From Ulva prolifera (taxonomy: Eukaryota; Chlorophyta; Ulvophyceae; Ulvales; Ulvaceae): a stretch of 64,000 nucleotides of DNA. This document shows positions 36,028-46,410 of this stretch, in pieces. The notes under the pieces were generated by a model. The model saw only the letters and a program-made list of their open reading frames with translations. It did no database searches and had not been told where the DNA came from. Position 1 is the stretch's first letter, and the number at the start of each line of letters is the position of its first letter. Where the stretch lies: NCBI GenBank assembly GCA_023078555.1, contig CM041199.1, forward strand, positions 1,426,001 to 1,490,000. The letters are read 5' to 3'. A program made the translations under genes and the position numbers.

Positions 36028-37876
36028 AGGACAATAGCTTTGTTGAGGTGTGATGCGGACATCATCAACCCAATATGTGCAGGAGCGTGCGTATTGGGTT
36101 GTCAGCCTCGTTCCTGTAAGAAGTGCCTGGCCGTGTTGGTTGTTGGATTGGCGATGTAGCCAGCCTTGACAGGTCGCATTGCATCCATGCTGTCAACGGC
36201 AGCCTTCTGGGTTTTCCAGGGTAAGCTCTGGCTTTGCATAGTGACCCTGCCTTTGGCATCCTGGGATGCTGACGCCTCTGCTGCTTCAGCCTGCACCGGC
36301 ATGGCGGACTCTTCAGGAACTGCCCGTAGCAGGATCAGGGCGAACAGTGTACAGCTTTTCGCAAAACATCACACCTTTGATTGCAGCTGCAACGCTTGAT
36401 GTATCGTTTGTAGGCACTGCAACCCGTCTTCAGACGCCACATGTTTGCGGAGTGCTCCGAGTTCTGCAAGAACCTACAGCACGACGTAATAATCGTGGCG
36501 GTTTATGTACTTCAGGCCCTGCACACGGCATGCGAAATGTCTGACACAGAGCGTCACGCACATATGCCAATGCTGCTCGATCCGGACGACTCTGGTCGGG
36601 TTCAGCCTGGACTGGCCCTGTCATCGAGAGAGAACCAATGGTGTAATATCGAGCAGCCGCAGAAATCAGGACCCGCAGATACAAATCATCATTACCATGT
36701 TGTCGATGCTACCAGCCGATCACGAGTGCTGCTGAGCTGCTGGCTATGTATCGGCCAGGGCACTGCACTGAGAGCAGGTGCACATGACATCCTTACTCGA
36801 TCTGCGCGGTTGCCAGGCTTAACGTACATAGCTCCAATCAGGAAGGCAACACATTGGATCATGAACGCGATCGGAAGCGTGCGCTGCATGCATGATTCTA
36901 CGCTCGCTCCTGAGCTGAGCCACTCAGCACACCACCTGAATAAAGACAGAAGACGCAACCGCACGTGCGAGACAAGTCGCAAGCTCGACTGATTGTGCGA
37001 ATTATGTGGCCGTATGCCTCCAGCATCGGCTCGACACGGAAATCGGCACCACGAAGCCTTGACAAGTTTGGCCATTCATAGGGTGACTTGTGACACCGCC
37101 ACAGAGGATCATGATCCAGACTGAAATGCCTCTTCAAACATAGGTGACCAGCATTGACATAATGTCTCAAGCTGACGCTGTGCAGCATGATCTTTCAACT
37201 CACGTGACTGCTGTTTTTTTTGTCCGCTCTTGACAATATATCCATATGAGATTGTATGTGGATCTACAAGCCAGGTCTGTATGGAACCTTCGAAGCTCCG
37301 GACACCAGTCAAGGACCTAGTGACAGCGTTCAAGTTCAGGAGCACAATTACAGCGTGCCAAGCTGCTCAGAAGCAGGAATCGAACGACATTTCTACTACA
37401 CCGGACACGCCAAGCAAAAATGTGACGTTTATTTGCTCAGCAAACTCACTTTGTTATCAGCCCTGAACTTCGTTCGATGTCAGAGTCGACAACTCGGCTT
37501 GAAGCAGGCGATGCTGACGTTATGGTGCAGCGGGCATATGCCGCTGATGGTGTGCCATGCACCTTGCCGTTGCCTGCTAGTTGGGACCAAATCTGCCCTC
37601 GCATACTTATGGTGGAGCTGACCTTGGGAAAAATAGCACCAGTCCATCTTCAGCCTCTGAAGCATGTTTCTGATTCTGCAAAATCATCCAAAACCAATGC
37701 TGTGAATACAGCTAGTGAATTGTCCATCTACACTTTGAGTAATATATTGAAAGTAACAAAGAAAAACTCACACAGCTACGATTTGGGCCACACACCAATT
37801 CACAGCTACGACGGCCAATTGCAACGCCTCAATCAGATGGTCAAGCTGACGTCGTTGAGGCACTAGCACTGAGCAA
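36028..37876. other. no firmly supported gene
   Basis: Minus-strand stretches 36790-36960 (a hydrophobic segment PIAFMIQCVAFLIGAMYV) and 37200-37345 (VTRSLTGVRSFEGSIQTWL) look coding-like and could be further exons of the gene at 37.9-40.2 kb or of IQCH. No consistent junctions were found. A 183-codon plus-strand frame at 36441-36992 is unsupported. Confidence 0.3.
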
Positions 37877-39503
37877 TCAGCAGTGATTCGACGGCTGTGC
37901 TCGACTTCCAAAGCGAGAAATATCACAGCAGGCACGAGTAAGGCAATAACAGCTACATGCAGTGCAAGGCGGCGTCCGCACCAGGAGCTCATTTGGGAAG
38001 AAGTAAAAGTCTCCCAGGGGCGTCCCGAAGTCGCCTTCGTACGTCGTGCGAAGTGGCCGCAACCACTCTGGAACAAGGCAGTCCAGTAATTCTGACTGCT
38101 CAGAGAGGTCTAGTGCTGCCAACGCTCCCTGCAACAAACAGGCAGCCACTTGAAAGCATGGCATGGAGACGCTTCCCATCTGATGCATAGCTTTGGCAGG
38201 ATATTTCCAGCTACAATCTGAGACACAGGCATTGGCCTTCTGCTGTTGAGGATTCTTACAGCCCCACCACTCTGCTACAATTTGCTCCGAGTTGTGGTTG
38301 TGTAATTCTGCAATGGCTCTTGGCCGCACCCCTCTCGCCACCCCGGGGACGACAGACTGCAAGGGGTGCAACAGCACGGTGTGTACCAGGTGCAATGTGG
38401 ACTGTGCCATCAAGAGGTATCGTACAGGTGCACTCGAACTGCACCTTGACTTGTGCTGCGGCTGTAGAACTTCATGATGTATACAGCAAATCAGATGTAG
38501 CTTGTTGTGGTTGCGGTTGTGTTGATGCGTAACCCCAACACAGGCGTGAAGCGTGAAGCCCTTTGCAGTGAGACAAAGAAGTTGCCATGGCTCAGCAGTG
38601 TTAAATGCCAGTGCAGCCAGTTGCAGTTGCACTTTTCCGGTTCTAGTTGCTTACTAGGTCATGGATATGTGGCATGCCCTTGAGAGCCGTGCTTCAAGAG
38701 CTCCGAATGGCACAGTGGAACTGTATATCTTCGAATTCTGGATAGCTACACAATGTCGGCAAGGCCAGTGGGTGCGTGATAGAGAGTTCTGCGGTGTGTC
38801 ACCGTGACAATCTGTTGGATCAACAGTCGGGCCGACTCGATGCAGTGTTGAGCGATGCGCAGCCGCATGACCTGTGCAGCCCCACTGCATGCTGATTCAA
38901 CACAATCACCACAGCTACTCACTTGCGTGCAGATATCCAGAGACGCTCTGATCCAACGGAATGAAGGCAGCTCAGGCACACCGCTAGAGGCGGCTGCCAA
39001 CCGGCCACCATCACGATCACAAGCACCCACATTCAGCAGCTTTGCATAGGGCATTCTATATACAGAGATCGATGCAGAATCGTGTGCAGCAAGCCAGCAT
39101 GCGAAAGTCAACGGGACAATGCCTGATCCAGGCGATACCACAGTAGGCTGCTGGCAGCAAGGAACAGAGCGAGCCATGACAGCTCGTGTTTCACTCTTGA
39201 GTCTAGATACGGTGCTATCTCGATACAGCAGCCACCTGTTTAAAAAACAACAAGATAAAAATTGAGCAGGTAATTTCACCTCTTGCACGGAGGTGTGAGC
39301 AGGATCACCGGAGTTGACCAGTGCGCTGTGACAGATGGGCCTCGTGAGGTCGTTCGCTCTGTGTCGAACTGGTGTATCGAGGGCACCTAAAGGTCAAGGG
39401 CCACTCCATCTAGACGACACTGTGACTGGCGCCATGCCTTTGGCCGAGTTCAAGTGCATAGGCATGGAGCAGCTTGGGCAGGCGGGCTGATGTGGGGGCG
39501 TAC

Positions 39504-40225
39504 CCGGTGCCAAAGAAAGTTGCGCCAGTCCATGCCAGCCTGGGAGAACTCGAGGTGACTGCTGGACTGGCAGTAGCCGAGGTTGTATGGGAACGACTTG
39601 TTCTGTTGCGGGAACTCTTGTGCATGGAACAGCAGCCCAAGAGACTGGGTTGGGGTCACAAAAAGATGGGCGTGGAATAGATCGAATCGATCCAGGTTCA
39701 CCTGCAAGTGCGACCGCGGATTGAGGGCTGCAGCACTTGTTGTGATGATTTAGAGAGATGATGACATATTGAATCACTGTACCATAAATGTGCTGCTGAC
39801 TCTTGCTGATTGGCCTCCTCAGTGGAGATCAGTCTTTTATAAAGATCGGCTGAGCTGAACGTGACCGAAGTATGCTGAATTGATAACCTGAAACACGAAG
39901 CTGTGCCGTCCACAAGGCCTAGCTTATCGAACAGTTTTGGATTGTTGACCAGATCAGCACCTGCGGGATTGACTTGAGGTCAGCTGTTGCGGTGTGAATG
40001 GTTGCGAACAGGTTGCCAACGAACTTATTGATGTCTGCATCTGTGAACACGAACGCCTTGTCCACAGGGAACAAGCTGCAGTGGTCGGTGCTTGCGCACT
40101 GGATGTCAGGCAGGCTGTGGCGAAACTCATGCAGGTGATCGTGGAGGTTGCTCATATCTGCTGCTACCGCAGCCTCGACGTGTGACCATTCCTTGGGTGA
40201 CGCGTCCTCCGAGAGAATGACTATT
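39504..40225 (-). CDS. unrecognised gene, two well-joined internal exons
   Basis: Exons 40225-39961 and 39701-39504 join in frame (CCGCAG|gtgctg ... cttgcag|GTGAAC). They read as globular protein: IVILSEDASPKEWSHVEAAV, HDHLHEFRHSLPDIQ, FPVDKAFVFTDADINKF, then RFDLFHAHLFVTPTQSLGLL and FPYNLGYCQSSSHLEF, ending DWRNFLWHR. The style is that of a conserved eukaryotic family, but I cannot name it. Coding-like stretches further downstream on the same strand may be later exons: 38830-39180 (MPYAKLLNVGACDRDGG, MRLRIAQHCIESARLLIQ) and 37980-38165 (LLDCLVPEWLRPLRTTYEGD). A possible first exon near 40280-40339 reads IEKLLIFKCDGTILQ but is out of phase with exon 40225. Gene limits are therefore unknown. 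Confidence 0.5.
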
Positions 40226-40339
40226 CTGCGACAGGGAGCCCATGGAAGAAGGGAGCATGCTCGATGCAGCAACCTGCAGGATCGTTCCATCGCATTTGAA
40301 GATGAGCAGCTTCTCTATTGGTGCAGTGGCGGCAGTCAT

Positions 40340-41785
40340 GTGCCTTACCTTTGTGGGTGCTCGGACCGCACCACTTCAATGGCTGTTGATCAAAGGTGCA
40401 TCGTTCACAGCAATTCAACACGCGCCGTGCAACAGCTCCACATGCTTGAGAGCCATACGCAATGATGGAATATGTTCGATGGTGTTCAAGCGATGCGTGC
40501 TGGCGTGTCTGCCACAAAGGAGAATTCACTGCCGCTGTTGCGCCACACACAACGACGCCAGAGACAGCCGCTAGCCTCACACTGGACGCAAGCATTAGCT
40601 GAGCGCTCAACAAACTCCTGCCAAGCCACATTCAGCGTGATCGCTCTGCGTGGCTCGCATTGAATCGTCGATTGACATGGTCGCGCTACAGGACGACTTC
40701 GCAGCGGACAAGTAGTACCTCTCGGGTCCCCCATCACACCGGCTCTACACGCGTGTTCAGCCTGAAAATAAATTTTGTGATTGGAGCACCATGCAAGGCG
40801 GTGTCTACAGGATGACGCAGCTGAGCTCTGGCTCAAAGCAGGGTGTCCACCAGTGGTACTCACACGGACTTGATTTATTTTTCAAGTTGAATATTCGAGC
40901 AATTCCACAAAAGTGTATGTAGTTACAAAGGACAGAGGCCGGGTATCGGGCCGTTCCTAGGAATCCATCCGCAAATCCACTCAGTCATGGCACTGGGCCG
41001 GGTACGAGCACGCACCACAGCCCTGCCGGCGATGCCAGCCAAAGATTGAAGCCCCCCGCCCCCCCCCCCCCATAAAAAAGTGTATGTATGTATGAATACC
41101 GGTATATGCAAAATCTCATACCTGGACGTTGACAACTCCGAAATCCTTTTGTACAATTGTACACAGGTTTGGGCAGTGCAAGAGCACAGCCTACAGCAAT
41201 CAGCCCAGGGAGACTGGAGCAGACAAAGAGGCCATCTAGCGGTCCATGCATCGCCATCGTGAACATCATATGCCCGGGCGCAGCAACAAGGCAAAGAATA
41301 GGCAGACCTCAGGTCGAGCATTGCAGACCATCCGCTCTCCCGCCATCGGAGTCTCATAACGCGCAGCCTGCACAGGCACAAGAGCTGCCGCATGCACTCT
41401 GCACAGCACAAGCACCACCGGCCTACCCCTCTGCCCCATCTTCACAACAGCATGTTCCACACACCATCTTAGTCGCACGTCTAGCTGGCAACACGCTTAC
41501 GCTGGTTTCAAGCGAGGCCCCGAGGAGCACATGGACACGAAGCCCCATATATGCACGCTCGTGGTCGCAGTTACGCTGAAACAGTCGGGCATTCCCGGCA
41601 GCAGCTGTAGCAAACGAGTCAGACAGCCACGAACATCCGCACTCCGACCAGCAGCACTGCCATGGCGTACATGCATCGGTGCCGTGCACTACCAATCAAC
41701 ACACACGCTCAACATGGCACCCTGACCGTCGCCGCCCGCGCTCAGGCGCCCTCTGCAGAGCGGTGACAGCACCCCGCGGGAGCAG
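40340..41785. other. intergenic, with a LINE fragment
   Basis: Apart from the LINE 3' end at 40922-41075 I see nothing supported. Open frames at 41157-41579 and 40221-40631 have no family features. Confidence 0.35.
40922..41075 (-). mobile_element. 5'-truncated LINE 3' end with 13-bp target duplication
   Basis: 154 bp matching the reverse complement of the LINE 3' end, terminating in a C-rich run. AAAAGTGTATGTA is present at 40909-40921 and 41076-41088. Confidence 0.85.
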
Positions 41786-42487
41786 CTACAGCCTGCTCTG
41801 CATGCCCCCGGCGACTACGAGCGTCTCGCCCGTGACGTACGCCGCGTCGCACGACACCAGGAACGCCGCCGCGCCCGCGATGTCCTCCGGCGTCCCGAGC
41901 CTCCCGAGCGCCGTCTGCGCCTCCTGCACACACGCACATGCCTTGTCGTCGTTCCGCGCCAGGTGGCGGATGTGGTGTGGCTCGGTCAGGCTGTGGTTGT
42001 TCGCGCGTCCGGAGGTGCCCCCCGCGCGCCCATCTGTGCCCTTGTACCGCAGCGTGGCGTTGCCGTGTGCTGCGATAGATGCGTGCGCGAGAAACACATG
42101 TGCATGCATGCATAACCGCACGGTTGGATCCGCAGGGCCACCGGCAGCCACGCCGACAGGGCCTGGCCGCAGCCACGCGTCGCGGCACCCACACAAGAGT
42201 GCGGTCAGGCACGCGCGGATGTTGCAGGAAACAGCCGCACCGAGCATGGGCAGAGGCCGCTGCAGACCGGAACATGCGGGGGGCATGCGACAACGCCACC
42301 ACGTCCGGCTGAAGTCTCGGGGCGTGACTCTGGAGTCTCCAGTCACTTTGTCGATTCTCCATCGACAACGTTGCCTGTCCCACCCTGAGACTTCAACATG
42401 GCGCCACGTCCGTGGCGGTCATGCCGCATCCCAATTCAGCAGAAATCCAGCAAAGGACATGTGCTGGTGAGAGGTGGAGATGTGCGG

Positions 42488-42521
<34 letters not shown>

Positions 42522-43950
42522 AATGGCCACACCTGCTGCTCGCGCAGCGCGTCCGTGGCCACAAGCGCCGAGCTGAACTTTGTCGGCACGATCCCCGGCG
42601 CGATGCCATTCACGCGCACCCCGGAGGGCCCCAGCTCGTGCGCCAGCGCCTTCACCACGCCCAGCAGCGCGGTCTTGGACACCGCGTACGCCGAGATCGG
42701 CGGGGATGCCCGGAAGGCGGTGATGGACGTCACGAAGAGGACGGCCGCGTCGGCGGCGAGGTGCGGCCGGGCGGCGCCGACGAGCGCGACCGCCGACTTG
42801 ATGTTGACCGAGAGGATCTTGTCCATCGCGGCCGCCGGGGTGTCCAGGAGCGGCCCCATCGTCGGGTTGACGGTGGCGTTGAGGACGAGGACGTCGATGC
42901 GGGCGTACGCCTGCACGTGTGCCGTGAGGTGTTGGGGCTGCGACCCGTAAAGAGACCTTACAAATACCGGGTTGGTCGGTGGTTAGATGCGAATGCGCAT
43001 GCATGCTAGCCTTGTAGGTGCTAAGGAGTAGATGAGCGGGGTGATCTATGATGCGCCATGGCAGGTCGAGCGAGTGCGAGCGAGTGCGATGGCAAGAATG
43101 TAGGGGCGGTCGTATTATCAGGATGTCCCAGGTCACAGGCCCTCTGCTCTTTTCCCTTGAATCACTGGCCCGACTTTGGGCTGCATGGACGTAGGTTCGC
43201 CCATCGGTCAGTCTCGCAGAACCGATCCAATCGGAGATCCAGCGCAAAACATTGGGCAATCGGTGTCCGCTACTTCAAGACATGACTGTGCGGCACTAGG
43301 CTGAGAGGGAGGCGGATTGGAAGTGCCTTGCATGCCTCACATGACCGGCCCAGAGGGGTGTATGGGTGCATGGCCACATGTGGTTCGCTGTGTTTCAGGC
43401 AGACGTGACAGGAAAGATACAGCTGCGTCAAGGGAGCTGGAAGACCTCGAGGTTTTGTGTGCGGGAGGTGTACGGCATAGCTTGCAGCATTCTGGGGCAC
43501 GTGAGGAATGGTCAGGTCAGCTGGATGGGAGCAGGCATGGTCCCAGGTTCGCAGGTGGACATTGAGGTCACAGGGAGTTGTCGAAGCGGACGGCGTGCCT
43601 GGATGGCGAACTTGATGAGGGCAGCCTGTTGCTCGTCTGAACCGACATGGCATGGCATGCCAATGCAGTCGATGCCCTGTTCACGAAGCCGGGCCAAAGC
43701 TTCATCGACTGCACTCTGCCTCCTGCTGCTGATAACAACTGCACAATCGCTTGTACAGTGACGCCGATCGCAACGTGCCGGAGTGTCGCTGGTGGGTTCA
43801 GGTCAGGCGAAGCAGCTGCGCACCTTTGGCGCCTTCTTGGCCAAGCCTTACAGCAGTCGCTAAACCTATACCAGCTGTTGAGCCTGTTATCACAGCAACC
43901 TTGTCTCTGAACCGTTTCCCCAGCCCTTGCACGTCGATTTCAACACCCAT
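41786..43950 (-). CDS. DHRS4: DHRS4-type short-chain dehydrogenase/reductase, peroxisomal, 4 exons
   Basis: This is an NADP(H)-type carbonyl/retinal reductase of the SDR superfamily, DHRS4 branch. Exons (- strand): 43950-43824, 43738-43599, 42910-42533, 41923-41786, giving 260 residues, the normal length. Motifs: the nucleotide-binding TGSTAGIG; VVISSRRQ after beta-2; LVLNATVNP in place of the usual NNAA/NAA; the structural Asn in SVNIKSAV; the catalytic Ser in FVTSITAF; YAVSK with the catalytic Tyr and Lys; the PG motif in NGIAPGIVPTKFSS; and a C-terminus GETLVVAGGMQSRL. The final SRL is a type-1 peroxisomal targeting signal, as in animal DHRS4. The exon 2-3 intron appears to start with GC rather than GT (ATCCAG|gcacgc). 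Intron 3 starts gtgtggccattt followed by 30 C. An upstream Met at 43980 is also in frame. Confidence 0.9.
42491..42520. repeat. G30 homopolymer (C30 on the gene's sense strand)
   Basis: A run of 30 G on the plus strand begins 12 bases inside intron 3 of the DHRS4-type gene. Confidence 0.95.
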
Positions 43951-44300
43951 TGTGGCACGTTCACGATTTGTGGTCCGCAAGACCGGAGGTGACCAATAGA
44001 GTCACACGTAACCGTCGAGACTTGTGCCTTGGTCACCACATGGCTGGCGTTAAGGGTATCCTCGGCCCGACAAGCCTTTGATCGCGTCCGCGAGACGAAG
44101 CCATCATCTACCATGGGATCGAGGACACTTGCATGTAGGAGCGAATGCCCGGTTGTCCATCTTGCATACTAGGCCAAGTGGTATACTCTGTGTCCTATGA
44201 TAGGCATACTTGAAGATGCCTGGAAGTCTTTGAAGAATGTTCAGGCCAAGCCCTGTTGCAACACATATGCTTTGATCACACACAACGTATGCATGATGTA
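43951..44300. other. putative promoter region of the DHRS4-type gene
   Basis: It contains the in-frame upstream ATG at 43980 and the 12-bp LINE target site at 44289-44300. No promoter motif is obvious. Confidence 0.3.
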
Positions 44301-45247
44301 GTTACAAAGGACAGAGGCCGGGCAGCGAGCCGTTGCCAGGAATACACACGCAAATCCACTCACGCAGTCATGGCACTAGGCCGGGCACGAGCACGTACCA
44401 CAGCTCGGCCGGTGATGCCAGCCAAAGATTGAAGCCCCGCACGGAGCACAAGAGCATTCCCCTTGCACAACGCCACACTCAACCGGCGCAGAGCATTCGT
44501 CACAAACAAAGCACGGTTCACCTTGCCACACCGAGACGCAACCTCCGCCAGCCGATTCAAGTGATTCATGGCAGGCCGTCCCAATCGACCATGCGTCTCA
44601 TGCGACAACGGCACAAAACTATACACATCAGGGTCGTACAAACGATAAGCAGTGCGTTTCTGCACGTCCCGCGTCTCCGCAGCACCCCCGTCCTCGCGGG
44701 CCGCACGGCCGCAATAGGAACCGGCACAGGGGTTCACAACCGACACATCTCCTATGCACAAAGGGTCACCCGGCGGCATAAACATGATGTCCCCCAGTTT
44801 CTCCTGGGCCACTGCCCTGAACACCTGATCCAGCGCCGTTGCCTGCGCGGCAGCGGCCTGCTCCCCAGGCCCCGCCGGATCCTGACCACCCGGCGGCGCC
44901 GCCGCCGCCGCCAGGGCCGCAGCCCGCGCTGCGTCTGGCGCGTGGCGCCCCATCTGGGCGCTGTGTCCAGCATCGGCGTCGGCGGCCGGAGCAGGCGTAG
45001 GTGCCGGCGCCTCGTCCGCGCGCGCGGTTGGCGGCGGCAGCGGGGCTGCAGGCATCGGCGCCGCGGGCAAGGTCGCCCCACGCGAAGGGCCCGCGACCTG
45101 GGAGGCGGGCTGGGGCGGAGCAGGGGGGGTCGGGCCCAATGGGCCAGCATGGATCTGCCTCGGAGCGGCCGCGAGCCGCGCGCGGACGAACGGCGCTGTG
45201 CGCGGGATGCGCGTGGATGCCACACACGCGTGGGACCCGATGTGATC
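44301..45247 (-). mobile_element. 5'-truncated LINE with 12-bp target duplication
   Basis: This copy is the reverse complement of the element at 239-1425. It starts at the family 3' end and runs back to the GSHACVASTRIPRTAPFV part of the protein, about 0.95 kb. The encoded protein is nearly the same as in the first copy and the frame is open. ATGCATGATGTA lies at 44289-44300 and 45248-45259. A few unmatched bases (gtgatc) occur at the 5' junction, as is common for LINE insertions. The zinc-knuckle part present in the first copy is missing here. Confidence 0.88.
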
Positions 45248-45259
45248 ATGCATGATGTA

Positions 45260-46410
45260 TGCATGATCACATAGCCGTATCCATTTGGACATTGGACATT
45301 GGACAATAGTCTGGGTCGCCAGTGTGCAAGACCTGAAGCATCGCGGCCACTCCATGTACGCATTTGTACTGTTGCGTAATGCAGCAGCCCCAGACCAATC
45401 ATGCCAACACACATTTCTTGTGGAGGGGCACCAAAGCGGGACCAACGGAGTCGCCGTCATGCACAGCAGCATGCATGTTGGTTGTCCTGTGAAAAAGGGA
45501 CCTTGTCAGCGACTGGTCCCGCAGGAACACTCTGCGCTGTTGCATAGTGTACGCAGCCTGCATCAACCTACTCGACAACATGGGCAGGCTGCTGGAGATG
45601 TGAAGAGCATAACCAAAGCACTCGCCTGGATACCCTGATGAGCGAGGCTATGGCACTGCATATCACCATGCATGACCAGTGTGCCAATGTTCAGTTCTCC
45701 AGGAACAAACGCATAGGTGATCTTGACCTGAGGTCACACCGACAAGTTGCAAACGCAGACCATGACGCGGCGCAGTGCGGTAACACTTCATGCGTTCACA
45801 AGAGGACACACATACCCACATGCCTTGGGAGTTTGATGCCTTGTGGCATAGGTCCTCAGCAGGACACGATATACTGCTTACAGAGTCTGGCGAGATCGGT
45901 CCCATGATTCACAATTCTACGTAAAAATGAGCTCAATGTGGCCACGGAGATCGGACGGGCGGCAATAGACCTTCCACGGCCTAGCTTAGACAAAGTCACG
46001 CCGTCAGTCCCGACGTGGTCCACATGACCGCACTCCCATTCCTGGGCTGCATACACTCGCAGACGCTCTCCCTCAAGCTGAGTCACAAGGAGAGCACTGC
46101 AAGGTGACCCCGACATTTCCACAGGCGGGGCACTGGAAAACACCACACAACACGCCACACCGCAGCTGCATGGGCTCCGGAAGCACTGCTGGTGACAGTC
46201 ACGCTTACGAGCGCCTCGTGGGGATGCAGGTGGCGGTGGACACACACCAGCCCATGACGATTACCCAGGCACAAACGGCCCACAGGTCGCGGAAGGACCG
46301 GCACGACCTGGGAGCAACCTGCTCTGGGGTGGACTCGCGGCGAAACGCGCACAGCAGCTCACGCCGCTCCCCTCCCCCCTCCCTCTCCCCCCCCCCCCTT
46401 CTCATCACGC
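45260..46410. other. intergenic; no supported gene
   Basis: A minus-strand frame at 45856-46120 (VYAAQEWECGHVDHVGTDG) looks mildly coding-like, but no junctions connect it. A pyrimidine-rich run occurs at 46370-46400. Confidence 0.3.

Noticed and set aside
36441-36992. 183-codon plus-strand frame
   Set aside because: No recognisable motif, no targeting signal, and a coding-like minus-strand stretch overlaps it.
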